NCBI RefSeq assembly: GCF_000016665.1 | Contig: NC_009523.1 | Location: 3,100,001-3,164,000 of the forward strand | Origin: Roseiflexus sp. RS-1 | Lineage (GTDB): Bacteria; Chloroflexota; Chloroflexia; Chloroflexales; Roseiflexaceae | Direction of reading: 5' to 3' | Length of the DNA stretch: 64,000 nucleotides | Shown: positions 34,443 to 43,560 of the stretch, piece by piece | Position numbering within the stretch: the stretch's first letter is position 1 | Layout of the letters: each line of letters starts with the position of its first letter | Program-made: the position numbers and the translations under genes | Notes under the pieces: generated by a model | The model's input: the letters and a program-made list of their open reading frames with translations, nothing else | Told to the model about the DNA's origin: nothing | Database searches by the model: none

Positions 34443-37348
34443 AGGCGTGTGTTGGCGCGTTCCAGTACGACCACTCCCAGCAGATCGGGCGGGAACTGCG
34501 GCGTCATCTCAAGCCCGCGCACCCGCAGCGCCACTGCCTGGCGGATGCGTTTGTGCGCTTCGGTCAGGTCGGCGGCGCGACGGTCGATCCACTGCCGGAT
34601 GCCGGACTGGATCGGATGGTCGTCGCCCCATCTTCCTCCCTGCACCGGGCGCCATTCACCAATGCGCGCGAGCGCCTGACGCAGGATGGTCTGCTTTTCT
34701 TCCAGCGGCATGTTGGCGGCGGGTCGGGCGGACGCCAGGAGACTCAGCGCTTCGCCATGGTCGAGCCAGTGCATCTCGCTGCCATGGTCGCGGTAGCCGA
34801 GCGCCAGCACTTCTTCGGACAGCACGGGTTGAGCGTTGGGATATTCGAGCATGTAGCGCACCCGCAGCAGCAGGATGGTCGTCGTTTCCTGCACCGCGTG
34901 CGTGCGGATCGCGCCGCAGCGCCGGGCAATCGCCGTCTCGGATCGTTCCAGCGCCTCTTCGAAGAGGAACTGCGCCAGCGCCATGACGAAGCGGTGGTTG
35001 CGCCCGACATACTCCGCACCCTCCGGCGTCGGCGAAATGAAACTGATCGACCAGAAGGGGTTGGCGCGGCGCGCGGCGGACGACGAAGAGTCGGGCAGTT
35101 CCATGCGAATAGCATCGGGCAGAGCACGCAGCACATCCGGCGCCAGGCTGACGCGGAAAACATCCGCGCGCCTCGGGTCTGGCGTGATCGGCAGGTTGAG
35201 GCGTTGGGCGGTTTCCAGCACAAAATCGCGCACGGCGGACGGATCGCCGAGCACTGCGTCGGTCGCTTCGAGTTCACGCTGCACTTCTTCGGGTTTCAGC
35301 GCGCGCTGAGCGAACCGGGTGCGATTGACCCGCTCGCGATCCACATCGCGATCCCAGCGTCGGTGCAACTCTTCAACCGCCGGTATGCCCAGGTCGAGGG
35401 TGAGTTGTGCGCCTGGCGTGCGCCGACCCCGGAGGAACAGCGCTTCGAGCACCGCCTGGGTGACGCTCTCGCTCTCTTCCGGCACCGGCACATACGTGCC
35501 GAGGGTGCGATGGATCGTGCGCGCTTTGTTGAGCAGCACATCGAGCACCGCGCCATCCACCGGATTGTCGCGCCCGAAAAAACGGATGACCCTGACACGC
35601 GGCGCCGGTTGCCCGTAGCGATCCACGCGCCCTTCGCGCTGCTCCAGGCGATTCGGGTTCCAGGGCAGATCGTAATGCACCACGGCGGTGAACAGCGACT
35701 GGAGGTTGACCCCTTCGGAGAGACAATCGGTTGCCACCAGCACCCGCGGACGGTCGGCGTCCAGTTCCGCAATTCGCGCCTGCCGCTCTTCGTCCCCCAT
35801 CCGCCCGGTCACACACGCAACCTGGACACCATCGGGCAGATCGCGCTGCACCTGATCGGCGACATACTCTGCGGTGGCGACGTAGCGACACCAGAGGATC
35901 GGGTGGAAGCCTTCATCGATCAGGTGGCGCGTTAACTCGACAGCGCGGCGCAGTTTGGCGTCGTGCTCCGATCCGTAGAGGTCGCGCGCCAGCCGCGCCA
36001 GGTCGCGCAACCGCCGCCGGTCGGCGTCCGGTAATGTTTCGACCGTCGCTTCCAGCGGCGGTGTCGGCGACTCGTCCGTTGCGCGTTCTTCGGTCACTTC
36101 AAACACAAATGGACGGAAATCCGCCTCTTCATCGCTATCAAACACCAGCGCGCCACGGCTGGCGAGGGTCGCAACCGCTGCTGCCGGACTCGACATCACG
36201 CAGCGCAGGAGCGAGAGCGCGCCCCAGGATCGCACCCGACGGCGGCGCGCGTCGAGGTGTTCACCGGTCTGCACGATCTCGAAACAAAACTGATAGGTGC
36301 GCTCAAAGAGACGACGGTAGCCATCGGACAATTCGTAGGTCTCGTCCTGCGGTTCGCGCTGCGGGAAACAGGTGATCGCTTCCCACCCCTGCTCGATGTC
36401 GCGGCGGGTGCGCTGCACGAAGTGGCGCGCCAGTTCGCTGCGTTGCGCATCACTCAACGCATCGAGGCGCCAGTCGGCGAACTCAGGACGCACCAGCCCC
36501 AGGAGTGATCGGAATGCCTCCTCGATACCGGAGTGCGGCGTGGCGGTCAGCAGGATGAGGTGGCGCCGCGGCTTCCTGGCGACATCCTGCACCAGGGCAT
36601 GGCGCTCCTGCTGACCGCGCCCCTGCGCCGCCGCTGCGCCGTGCGCCTCGTCAACGATCACCAGATCGGGGCAAAACTGAAGAAACTGGTGGCGATTCCG
36701 CTCGGTTTTGACAAAATCGATGCTGATCACCTGCACCGGGAACGACTCATAGATCGTTGCGCCGGGAGGAACCTGGCGCTCCAGCTGGCTGACCGTGCCA
36801 GAGCGGACGATCACCGCGTCCAGGTTGAACTTCTCCGCCAGTTCTTTTGACCACTGCTCACACAGCGCGGGCGGACAGAGGACGCAGAACCGACCGATCT
36901 CACCGCGGTCGAGCAGTTCACGGGCAACCAGCAGCGCCTCGATGGTCTTCCCCACACCGACGTCATCGGCGATAAACAATCGCACCGGATCGAGGCGCAG
37001 CGCCATCAGGAGCGGCACAAACTGATAGGTGCGCGGACGGATCGAGATGCGTCCAAGCGAACGAAACGGCGTGGCGCCTTCACGCAGCGACAGGCGGGCC
37101 GCCTGCCAGAGCAGATGCGCGCTGGCAGCGTCAGCAACGTGGTCGGCGTCCGGCGGAGGAAACGCAGCTGGCGTGATACGTTCCGAAGGCAACGTATAGC
37201 CGATCAGGTCGATCAGGCGACGGTAGAGAGTCAGGGTCTCATCATCACTGCCGGTGAGCGGGCGCAGCGTCACGTGATCGGGGGATGCCGAGGGGAGCAG
37301 CGCCCACAACCGCTGACGGAACCGTACAATTGAGCCGGGGTTGGTCAT
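34439..37348 (-). CDS. SNF2-type helicase of a methylase-linked defence pair (DrmD-like)
   Basis: This 969-aa protein starts at ATG 37348 (MTNPGSIVRFRQRLWALLPS). LFIADDVGVGKTIEALLVAR (Walker A at about 128-135), VIVDEAHGAAAA (DEAH at 233-236) and LLTATPHSGIEEAF form the first RecA half. HYDLPWNPNRLEQREGRVDRYGQ forms motif VI of the second half. The family is SNF2/RapA-like. It translocates on duplex DNA and, with the methylase, may discriminate unmodified DNA, as proposed for DISARM DrmD. No drmA, drmB or drmC follows. A promoter with TTGAAC-N18-TATCAT lies just upstream (37389-37418). Its first codons and promoter are duplicated at 41016-41103 and 43025-43226. Confidence 0.85.
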   Translation of the reverse strand: MTNPGSIVRFRQRLWALLPSASPDHVTLRPLTGSDDETLTLYRRLIDLIGYTLPSERITPAAFPPPDADHVADAASAHLLWQAARLSLREGATPFRSLGRISIRPRTYQFVPLLMALRLDPVRLFIADDVGVGKTIEALLVARELLDRGEIGRFCVLCPPALCEQWSKELAEKFNLDAVIVRSGTVSQLERQVPPGATIYESFPVQVISIDFVKTERNRHQFLQFCPDLVIVDEAHGAAAAQGRGQQERHALVQDVARKPRRHLILLTATPHSGIEEAFRSLLGLVRPEFADWRLDALSDAQRSELARHFVQRTRRDIEQGWEAITCFPQREPQDETYELSDGYRRLFERTYQFCFEIVQTGEHLDARRRRVRSWGALSLLRCVMSSPAAAVATLASRGALVFDSDEEADFRPFVFEVTEERATDESPTPPLEATVETLPDADRRRLRDLARLARDLYGSEHDAKLRRAVELTRHLIDEGFHPILWCRYVATAEYVADQVQRDLPDGVQVACVTGRMGDEERQARIAELDADRPRVLVATDCLSEGVNLQSLFTAVVHYDLPWNPNRLEQREGRVDRYGQPAPRVRVIRFFGRDNPVDGAVLDVLLNKARTIHRTLGTYVPVPEESESVTQAVLEALFLRGRRTPGAQLTLDLGIPAVEELHRRWDRDVDRERVNRTRFAQRALKPEEVQRELEATDAVLGDPSAVRDFVLETAQRLNLPITPDPRRADVFRVSLAPDVLRALPDAIRMELPDSSSSAARRANPFWSISFISPTPEGAEYVGRNHRFVMALAQFLFEEALERSETAIARRCGAIRTHAVQETTTILLLRVRYMLEYPNAQPVLSEEVLALGYRDHGSEMHWLDHGEALSLLASARPAANMPLEEKQTILRQALARIGEWRPVQGGRWGDDHPIQSGIRQWIDRRAADLTEAHKRIRQAVALRVRGLEMTPQFPPDLLGVVVLERANTRL

Positions 37349-37388
37349 ATGCGCATCAATCTCATACAAATGCGTCAGACGTGTGGCT

Positions 37389-37418
37389 ATGATACCATGA
37401 TCGACGCTGAATGTTCAA
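37389..37418 (-). promoter_or_regulatory. Promoter of the helicase-methylase operon
   Basis: On the minus strand TTGAAC (37413-37418) and TATCAT (37389-37394) are 18 bp apart, giving a leader of about 35 bases before ATG 37348. The same block is preserved at 43197-43226. Confidence 0.7.
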
Positions 37419-37424
37419 TCGAAG

Positions 37425-37545
37425 GGGGGAGGTGTCTGTGCCCCCTCATCCCCCCGACCCCCTTCTCCCACACGGGGAGAAGGGGGAGTGTGGACGTCCT
37501 GATGCCTGAAACGGGCGATGGTACGCAGGCACTCGACCACGCGCC
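37425..37545. repeat. Dispersed palindromic element, copy next to the helicase promoter
   Basis: GTGTCTGTGCCCCCTCATCC, then CCCCCTTCTCCCACACGGGG and AGAAGGGGG, then GACGTCCTGATGCCTGAAAC. The copy at 43320-43420 has the same left and right neighbours, showing that helicase 5' end and element were duplicated together. Confidence 0.85.
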
Positions 37546-37566
37546 TGCCTGCGCGGGCGCGGCGCA

Positions 37567-38600
37567 GCAGCGATTGCAATCGCCCCTGAAGGGCCTCCGA
37601 CCGCGCGCCCGCCGGCGCGGGCGATCCTCCTTCACCGCCGCACGCACCAGCGATTGCAATCGCCCCTGGCGGGCCTCCGGCCGCTCGCCCGCCAGCGCGG
37701 GCGATCCTCCTTCACCGCCTCACACGCCAGCGATTGAAATCGCCCCTGGCGGGCCTTCGACTGGTCGCCCGCCGGCGCGGGCGAGGAAGCAGCGATTGAC
37801 ATCGCCCCTGGCGGGCCTCCGGCCGCTCGCCCGCCTGCGCGGGCGATCCTCCTTCACCGCCTCACACGCCAGCGATTGACATCGCCCCTGGCGGGCTTCC
37901 GGCCGGTCACCCGCTGGCGCGGGCGCGGCAGGACCCGCGATTGAAATCGCCCCTCAAGGGCCTCCAGCCGGTCGCCCGCCTGCGCGGGCGATCCTCCTTC
38001 ACCGCCTCACGCACCAGCGATTGACATCGCCCCTGGCGGGCCTCCGGCCGCTCGCCCGCCGGCGCGGGCGATCCTCCTTCACCGCCTCACGCACCAGCGA
38101 TTGAAATCGCCCCTCAAGGGCCTTCGACCGGTCGCCCGCCTACGCGGGCGATCCTTCTTCACCGCCTCACGCACCAGCGATTGAAATCGCCCCTGGCGGG
38201 CTTCCGGCCGCTCGCCCGCCGGCGCGGGCGAGGAAGCAGCGATTGACATCGCCCCTGGCGGGCCTTCGACCGGTCGCCCGCCGGCGCGGGCGAGGAAGCA
38301 GCGATTGACATCGCCCCTGGCGGGCCTTCGACCGGTCGCCCGCCTGCGCGGGCGATCCTCCTTCACCGCCTCACACGCCAGCGATTGACATCGTCCCTGG
38401 CGGGCTTCCGGCCGCTCGCCCGCCGGCGCGGGCGATCCTCCTTCACCGCCTCACACGCCAGCGATTGACATCGTCCCTGGCGGGCTTCCGGCCGCTCGCC
38501 CGCCGGCGCGGGCGATCCTCCTTCACCGCCTCACGCACCAGCGATTGACATCGCCCCTGGCGGGCCTCCGGCCGGTCACCCGCTGGCGCGGGTGAGGAAG
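37567..38600. repeat. Left REP-like array (about 14 units)
   Basis: The unit core AGCGATTG(A/C)(A/C)ATCGCCCC occurs at about 37570, 37649, 37731, 37792, 37871, 37941, 38015, 38095, 38177, 38238, 38301, 38380, 38460 and 38541. After each come GGCGGGCCTCCGGCC and a hairpin GCCCGCCGGCGCGGGCG. Spacing is about 80 bp when GATCCTCCTTCACCGCCTCA is present and about 61-63 bp when it is absent. GCGAT/ATCGC is an inverted pair. The array stops at the end of the transposase gene. It is not CRISPR because the intervals are themselves repeated. Confidence 0.92.
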
Positions 38601-38604
38601 CGTC

Positions 38605-39036
38605 CTATTCATCACTCTTTATTTCCTCGAAGGTTTCTTCAAACTCTGGCACAAGTTCACCGCTCCGATGATGCTCTTTCTGGCGTTTGATGTACTCCTT
38701 GATCCTGGCAACGTCCCAGCGGCTGACAGTGAACGCGCCGTAACTGCCTTGCCACTTGAATTGCGCCGACGGCCGCAACGTCTCATTGACAAAACGTGAT
38801 GACACGCCTTTGACGTGTTTGAGCAAATCGGCGATGGTGATGGTGGTTGGGAAGATCACCAACAAGTGTACATGGTCCTCCGTACCGTTGAGCGCGAGAA
38901 CGGTGCAACCCTGTTTCCGAGCCTCGCTCTCGATGTTGCGGTACAGACGTCGCTCGATGTCCGGCGTGATGAGCGGGAGGCGATCCCACGTCGCCCAGAC
39001 CAGGTGAAGGAAGAGAGCAAGTTTGTTGCGTCGCAT
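38605..39036 (-). CDS. REP-associated tyrosine transposase (RAYT, Y1/HUH)
   Basis: The 143-aa product begins MRRNKLALFLHLVWATWDRLP (ATG 39036; GGAGG five bases upstream). HVHLLV (residues 55-60) is the HUH metal motif, and Tyr115 in RIKEYIKRQKEHH is the single catalytic tyrosine. The Y1 (IS200-like) fold nicks and joins single-stranded DNA at a hairpin and would act on the flanking palindromes. It is the sole coding gene between about 14 REP-like units on one side and about 34 on the other, the typical setting of a domesticated RAYT rather than of IS200, which has hairpin ends only. No TnpB is present. Confidence 0.9.
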   Translation of the reverse strand: MRRNKLALFLHLVWATWDRLPLITPDIERRLYRNIESEARKQGCTVLALNGTEDHVHLLVIFPTTITIADLLKHVKGVSSRFVNETLRPSAQFKWQGSYGAFTVSRWDVARIKEYIKRQKEHHRSGELVPEFEETFEEIKSDE

Positions 39037-39059
39037 GGTGTCCTCCATGTGCCACAGCG

Positions 39060-40975
39060 GACGGAGCAGCGTCCACGAAGGTGGACGCCCGGCGGAACGC
39101 CCGCACGGCGCGATTTCCAATCGCCAGCCCCTCCCCCGGCGGAACGCCCGCACGGCGCGATGTCAATCGCCAGCCCCGCAGCGCACAGGGCAGCGTCCAC
39201 GAAGGTGGACGCCCGGCGGCACGCCCGCGCGGCGCGATGTCAATCGCCAGCCCTTCAGCGGCACGCCCGCGCGGCGCAATTTCCAATCGCCAGCCCCGCA
39301 GCGCACAGAGCAGCGTCCACGAAGGTGGACGCCCGGCGGCACGCCCGCGCGGCGCGATTTCCAATCGCCAGCCCTTCAGCGACACGCCCGCACGGCGCGA
39401 TGTCAATCGCCAGCCCTTCAGCAGAACGCCCGCGCGGCGCGATTTCCAATCGCCAGCCCTTCAGCGGCACGCCCGCACGGCGCGATTTCCGATCGCCAGC
39501 CCCGCAGCGCACAGGGAAGCGTCCACGAAGGTGGACGCCCGGCGGCACGCCCGCGCGGCGCGATTTCAATCGCCAGCCCTTCAGCAGAACGCCCGCGCGG
39601 CGCGATTTCCAATCGCCAGCCCTTCAGCGGCACGCCCGCGCGGCGCGATTTCAATCGCCAGCCCTTCAGCGACACGCCCGCACGGCGCGATGTCAATCGC
39701 CAGCCCCGCAGCGCACAGGGAAGCGTCCACGAAGGTGGACGCCCGGCGGCACACCCGCGCGGCGCGATTTCCAATCGCCAGCCCTTCAGCAGAACGCCCG
39801 CACGGCGCGATTTCCAATCGCCAGCCCCGCAGCGCACAGGGCAGCGTCCACGAAGGTGGACGCCCGGCGGCACGCCCGCGCGGCGCGATTTCCAATCGCC
39901 AGCCCTTCAGCGACACGCCCGCACGGCGCGATTTCCAATCGCCAGCCCCGCAGCGCACAGGGCAGCGTCCACGAAGGTGGACGCCCGGCGGCACGCCCGC
40001 GCGGCGCGATGTCAATCGCCAGCCCTTCAGCGGCACGCCCGCGCGGCGCGATTTCCAATCGCCAGCCCCGCAGCGCACAGAGCAGCGTCCACGAAGGTGG
40101 ACGCCCGGCGGCACGCCCGCGCGGCGCGATTTCCAATCGCCAGCCCTTCAGCGACACGCCCGCACGGCGCGATGTCAATCGCCAGCCCCTCCCCCGGCGG
40201 CACACCCGCGCGGCGCGATTTCCAATCGCCAGCCCTTCAGCGGCACGCCCGCACGGCGCGATTTCCGATCGCCAGCCCCGCAGCGCACAGGGAAGCGTCC
40301 ACGAAGGTGGACGCCCGGCGGCACGCCCGCGCGGCGCGATGTCAATCGCCAGCCCTTCAGCGGCACGCCCGCACGGCGCGATGTCAATCGCCAGCCCCGC
40401 AGCAGACGGGGCGGCGTCCACGAAGGTGGACGCCCGGCGGCACGCCCGCGCGGCGCGATGTCAATCGCCAGCCCTTCAGCGACACGCCCGCACGGCGCGA
40501 TTTTCAATCGCCAGCCCCGCAGCAGACGGGGCGGCGTCCACGAAGGTGGACGCCCGGCGGCACGCCCGCGCGGCGCGATTTCAATCGCCAGCCCTTCAGC
40601 AGAACGCCCGCGCGGCGCGATTTCCAATCGCCAGCCCTTCAGCGGCACGCCCACGCGGCGCGATTTCAATCGCCAGCCCTTCAGCGACACGCCCGCACGG
40701 CGCGATGTCAATCGCCAGCCCCGCAGCGCACAGGGAAGCGTCCACGAAGGTGGACGCCCGGCGGTACGCCCGCACGGCGCGATTTCCAATCGCCAGCCCT
40801 TCAGCGAAACGCCCGCGCGGCGCGATTTCCAATCGCCAGCCCCGCAGCAGACGGGGCGGCGTCCACGAAGGTGGACGCCCGGCGGCACGCCCGCGCGGCG
40901 CGATTTCAATCGCCAGCCCTTCAGCGGCACGCCCGCACGGCGCGATTTCAATCGCCAGCCCCTCTCCTCTCACAC
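39060..40975. repeat. Right REP-like array (about 34 units)
   Basis: Units of GGCGCGAT(TT/GT)(C)CAATCGCCAGCCC occur about every 40-80 bp from 39110 to 40960. Short units are joined by CTTCAGCGGCACGCCCGC; longer ones insert CGCAGCGCACAGGGCAGCG and the hairpin CGTCCACGAAGGTGGACG. Read on the other strand the core is GGCGATTGA(A/C)ATCGC, the same as the left array, so the two arrays face each other around the transposase gene. All forward frames stay open for 1.9 kb, producing false proteins of over 600 residues. Confidence 0.93.
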
Positions 40976-41015
40976 CCGCCAACCACCGCTTGCCACAGCG
41001 GACGGGGCAGCGTCC

Positions 41016-41103
41016 GCTGACGGAACCGCACAATTGAGCCGGGATTGGTCATATGCGCATCAGTCTTATACAAATGTGTCGGACGTGTGGCTATGATACC
41101 AGG
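41016..41103 (-). pseudogene. Helicase 5'-end fragment, copy 2
   Basis: It matches the start of the helicase gene and its upstream region (CGCTGACGGAACCGCACAAT and on to GGCTATGATACC). Read on the minus strand it begins MTNPGSIVRFRQR and then runs into REP DNA. The TATCAT -10 survives but the -35 is lost, because homology ends at 41103. Confidence 0.85.
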
Positions 41104-41119
41104 CGCGCAATTCCGGCGG

Positions 41120-42961
41120 TCAACTGTTTTGCACTTCGCTGCAGAGACTCAAGGAAGAGGCGCCTTCTTCCAGCGATGCCGCTTGCAGACGGTAGAGTCG
41201 AGCATAAATTCCTTGTTGAGCCATCAGATCCTCATGTCGTCCATTCTCACGGATCTCACCATTTTCCAGTACAATAATACGATCCGCCATGCGAACTGTT
41301 GAGAAACGATGCGAAATAATAATACCGATCTGGTCTTTCGATAGACTACGCTTGAGATGATGGAAAAACGCAACCTCTGACGCAGGGCTAAGCGAAGCCG
41401 TTGGTTCATCCAGAATAACAACAGTTGCTGGACGTACCAATGCGCGCGCCACTGCAAGCATTTGCCATTGCCCCCCGGAGAGTTCGTGCCCCTCTTCAAA
41501 GAGTTTACCCACCAGAGTGTCATATCCTCGCGGTAAGTCCTGGATGAATGAATGTATTCCGGATCTTTCTGCAGCTTTTTTGATCTCTGCCAGTTCAGGA
41601 TCGGATAAAGAAGGAATGTAACCATAGCCGATATTCTCGCGCACTGTGGCCTGATAATTGACGAAATCTTGAAATATAACGCTATATTGGCGTCTTAGTT
41701 GATCAAGATCGTATGATTTTATGTCAACACCGTTGAGCATAATCACGCCTTGTGTAGGATCGTAGAGCCGACAGAGGAGTTTGATGAGCGTGGTTTTGCC
41801 TGCACCATTTTCTCCGACAATCGCAACGATCTCTCCAGGTTGAATGATAAGATTGATATTGCGTAAGACGGGATCTTTAGCTTCTGGATACGTGAACCAA
41901 ACATTGATCAAATCTAGACCACGTTCCAGTGGATGGACGATTGGTTGCGGCTCAGAAGGACTAACTATACCTGGAGAAAATGACATAAATCTTTCAAGAT
42001 GGTTGAGGAACAAACCAGCCTGATAGAGGGCGGCAGTCGTACCAATAAGTGAGGAAAGGTATATCTGACTCTGAAAGAACGTGCTTGTGAGCATGGTCAA
42101 ATCACCAACGCTCAAATCCCGGCGTAGAGCGGCAGTAATAAGATACAAATATACACCAGCAAAGATCAGCGCCCCAATTGTGCCGCTCAACAATCCAATC
42201 CGGGCACGATGATGTGCAACATTGCGTTTCTCCTCATTGTGCTTTCGAAGTAGATTTAGATATTCAGTACGAAAGAGATTTCCTAACCCGAAGATCCGAA
42301 TTTCTTTTGTAGCTCCACTGGTGGTAAGCAGGGAACTCAAATAGGCGAGCTTGCGTGTTTCGGGTATTTGATGATCGAGAACAGAAAATTCCCACGCAGC
42401 AAGTCGGGATTGTCCAAAAATCGAAACAAAAGCGCCAATAAAAAGTGCTATGAAGATAATGGGATTGAATTGTAAAAGTATGACGATAAGGGCTACAAGA
42501 GTCAACAGACTCTGTAACATCTGAACACTGTATAATAGTATCTCTGTTGGGCGATAGAGTGCTTCCTGTTGAGCGCGCGCAAGGCTATCGTAATATTCAG
42601 CTGTCTCGAAAAAGCGTAGATCGAGCTGATTGACTCTATCCAGGATATCACCATTGATCTTTTCACTTAGTTGATCGTTCAGTCGTTTTTGTACGACCAG
42701 GTTTATCTGCTGAAACAAGATGCTCAGGATTTTCAATCCGCCCTCAGCGGCAACCAGTCCGAAGATAAGCGTAAGGGAGATAGGAGTGCCGCCTATCGCT
42801 GCGACAATCGCATCGATGATTAACTTGCCAATCCATAGTTGGAACGCAAGAATCGGACTCTCCAGGAGAATGACGACCGCAAGAGCGACAACGGCGCGCC
42901 AGTTCGTTCGCCAGACGAGTTGCAAGGCAAAGTATATTGTGTGAACACTTGTTCTTAACAC
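41120..42961 (-). CDS. ABC exporter (fused permease-ATPase)
   Basis: The 613-aa half-transporter has an N-terminal six-helix type IV export domain (about residues 20-320) and a C-terminal ATPase. IVGENGAGKTTLIKLL is Walker A, FQDFVNYQATVRENI the Q-loop region, HELSGGQWQMLAVARALVRP the signature, and VVILDEPTASLSP Walker B, with ISHRFSTV for the H-loop. The export substrate is unknown (lipid, peptide or drug are typical). The start is GTG 42961, without clear ribosome site. The DNA is visibly AT-richer than its neighbours and is bracketed by fragments of the helicase gene, both signs of acquisition. A copy of the helicase promoter (43197-43226) points at it. Confidence 0.9.
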   Translation of the reverse strand: MLRTSVHTIYFALQLVWRTNWRAVVALAVVILLESPILAFQLWIGKLIIDAIVAAIGGTPISLTLIFGLVAAEGGLKILSILFQQINLVVQKRLNDQLSEKINGDILDRVNQLDLRFFETAEYYDSLARAQQEALYRPTEILLYSVQMLQSLLTLVALIVILLQFNPIIFIALFIGAFVSIFGQSRLAAWEFSVLDHQIPETRKLAYLSSLLTTSGATKEIRIFGLGNLFRTEYLNLLRKHNEEKRNVAHHRARIGLLSGTIGALIFAGVYLYLITAALRRDLSVGDLTMLTSTFFQSQIYLSSLIGTTAALYQAGLFLNHLERFMSFSPGIVSPSEPQPIVHPLERGLDLINVWFTYPEAKDPVLRNINLIIQPGEIVAIVGENGAGKTTLIKLLCRLYDPTQGVIMLNGVDIKSYDLDQLRRQYSVIFQDFVNYQATVRENIGYGYIPSLSDPELAEIKKAAERSGIHSFIQDLPRGYDTLVGKLFEEGHELSGGQWQMLAVARALVRPATVVILDEPTASLSPASEVAFFHHLKRSLSKDQIGIIISHRFSTVRMADRIIVLENGEIRENGRHEDLMAQQGIYARLYRLQAASLEEGASSLSLCSEVQNS

Positions 42962-43024
42962 TCAATATGTCCTGGCAGGTCTTCTGGTCGTTGCGCGTGA
43001 TAACTCACCACCACATCTCCAGAC

Positions 43025-43226
43025 GACAGTAGAGAGGCAGAGTCTCATCATTGCTGCCGGTGAGCGGGCGCAACGTCACGTGATTGGGGGATGCCGAGGG
43101 GAGCCGCGCTCACAACCGCTGACGGAACCGCACGATCGAGCCTGGATTGGTCATATGCGCATCAGTCTTATACCAATGCGTCAGGCATGGGGCTATGATA
43201 CCATGATCGACGCTGAATGTTCAACC
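43025..43226 (-). pseudogene. Helicase 5'-end fragment with complete promoter, copy 3
   Basis: It matches 37217-37418 throughout: about 43 codons of the helicase, its ATG (43154) and the TTGAAC-N18-TATCAT promoter (43197-43226). A change converts the Trp codon after RFRQRL to TGA, so only a 14-residue peptide could be made. The promoter is intact and lies about 235 bp upstream of the ABC exporter. Confidence 0.85.
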
Positions 43227-43257
43227 GTCGGAGAGATGACCGGTTTTCGGCATTCCC

Positions 43258-43420
43258 GTGCGCGTTTGCCCCCTCATCCCCCCTGCCCCCTTCTCCCACA
43301 CGGAGAGAAGGGGGAGGCGTCTGTGCCCCCTCATCCCCCCTGCCCCCTTCTCCCACACGGGGAGAAGGGGGCGTGTGGTCGTCCTGATGCCTGAAACGGG
43401 AAGATGGTACGCAGGGACTT
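43258..43420. repeat. Dispersed palindromic element, two head-to-tail copies
   Basis: GCCCCCTCATCCCCCCTGCC, then CCCTTCTCCCACACGG(G/A)G and AGAAGGGGG appear twice (43268-43315 and 43324-43372), followed by GTCCTGATGCCTGAAACGGG. The arms can form hairpins. Confidence 0.88.
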
Positions 43421-43449
43421 TCCAACAAACCTGCCCCTGCAAGGCAGGA

Positions 43450-43560
43450 GGGTGAGGGGCAACAGCGCAACGTTAACGTACCCGCACCCGGGTCGCTTGG
43501 ATCAAGCGCGCTGAGCGTAACGGTGAGGGGCAACAGCGCAACGTTAACGTACCCGCACCC
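43450..43560. repeat. Direct repeat of the 3' end of the membrane-protein gene
   Basis: GGTGAGGGGCAACAGCGCAA followed by CGTTAACGTACCCGCACCC occurs at about 43450-43488 and 43522-43560. The second copy contains the stop codon and last codons of the gene at 43544; the first is a duplicate of them just downstream. Confidence 0.85.

Noticed and set aside
30606-34679. 1357-codon open frame opposite the methylase gene
   Set aside because: GC-driven antisense artefact; composition is Arg/Pro/Ala-rich without domains, while the minus strand carries complete methylase motifs.
37567-38600. Left repeat block considered as a second CRISPR array
   Set aside because: Intervals between cores are themselves conserved, periods jump between about 61 and 80 bp, and the units are palindromic; it fits REP-like DNA.
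38815-41096. Overlapping forward reading frames of 665-740 codons with RAARFPIAS-type repeats
   Set aside because: They are translations of the REP-like array; the unit lacks stop codons in several frames, no start signal exists, and all frames give equally repetitive products.
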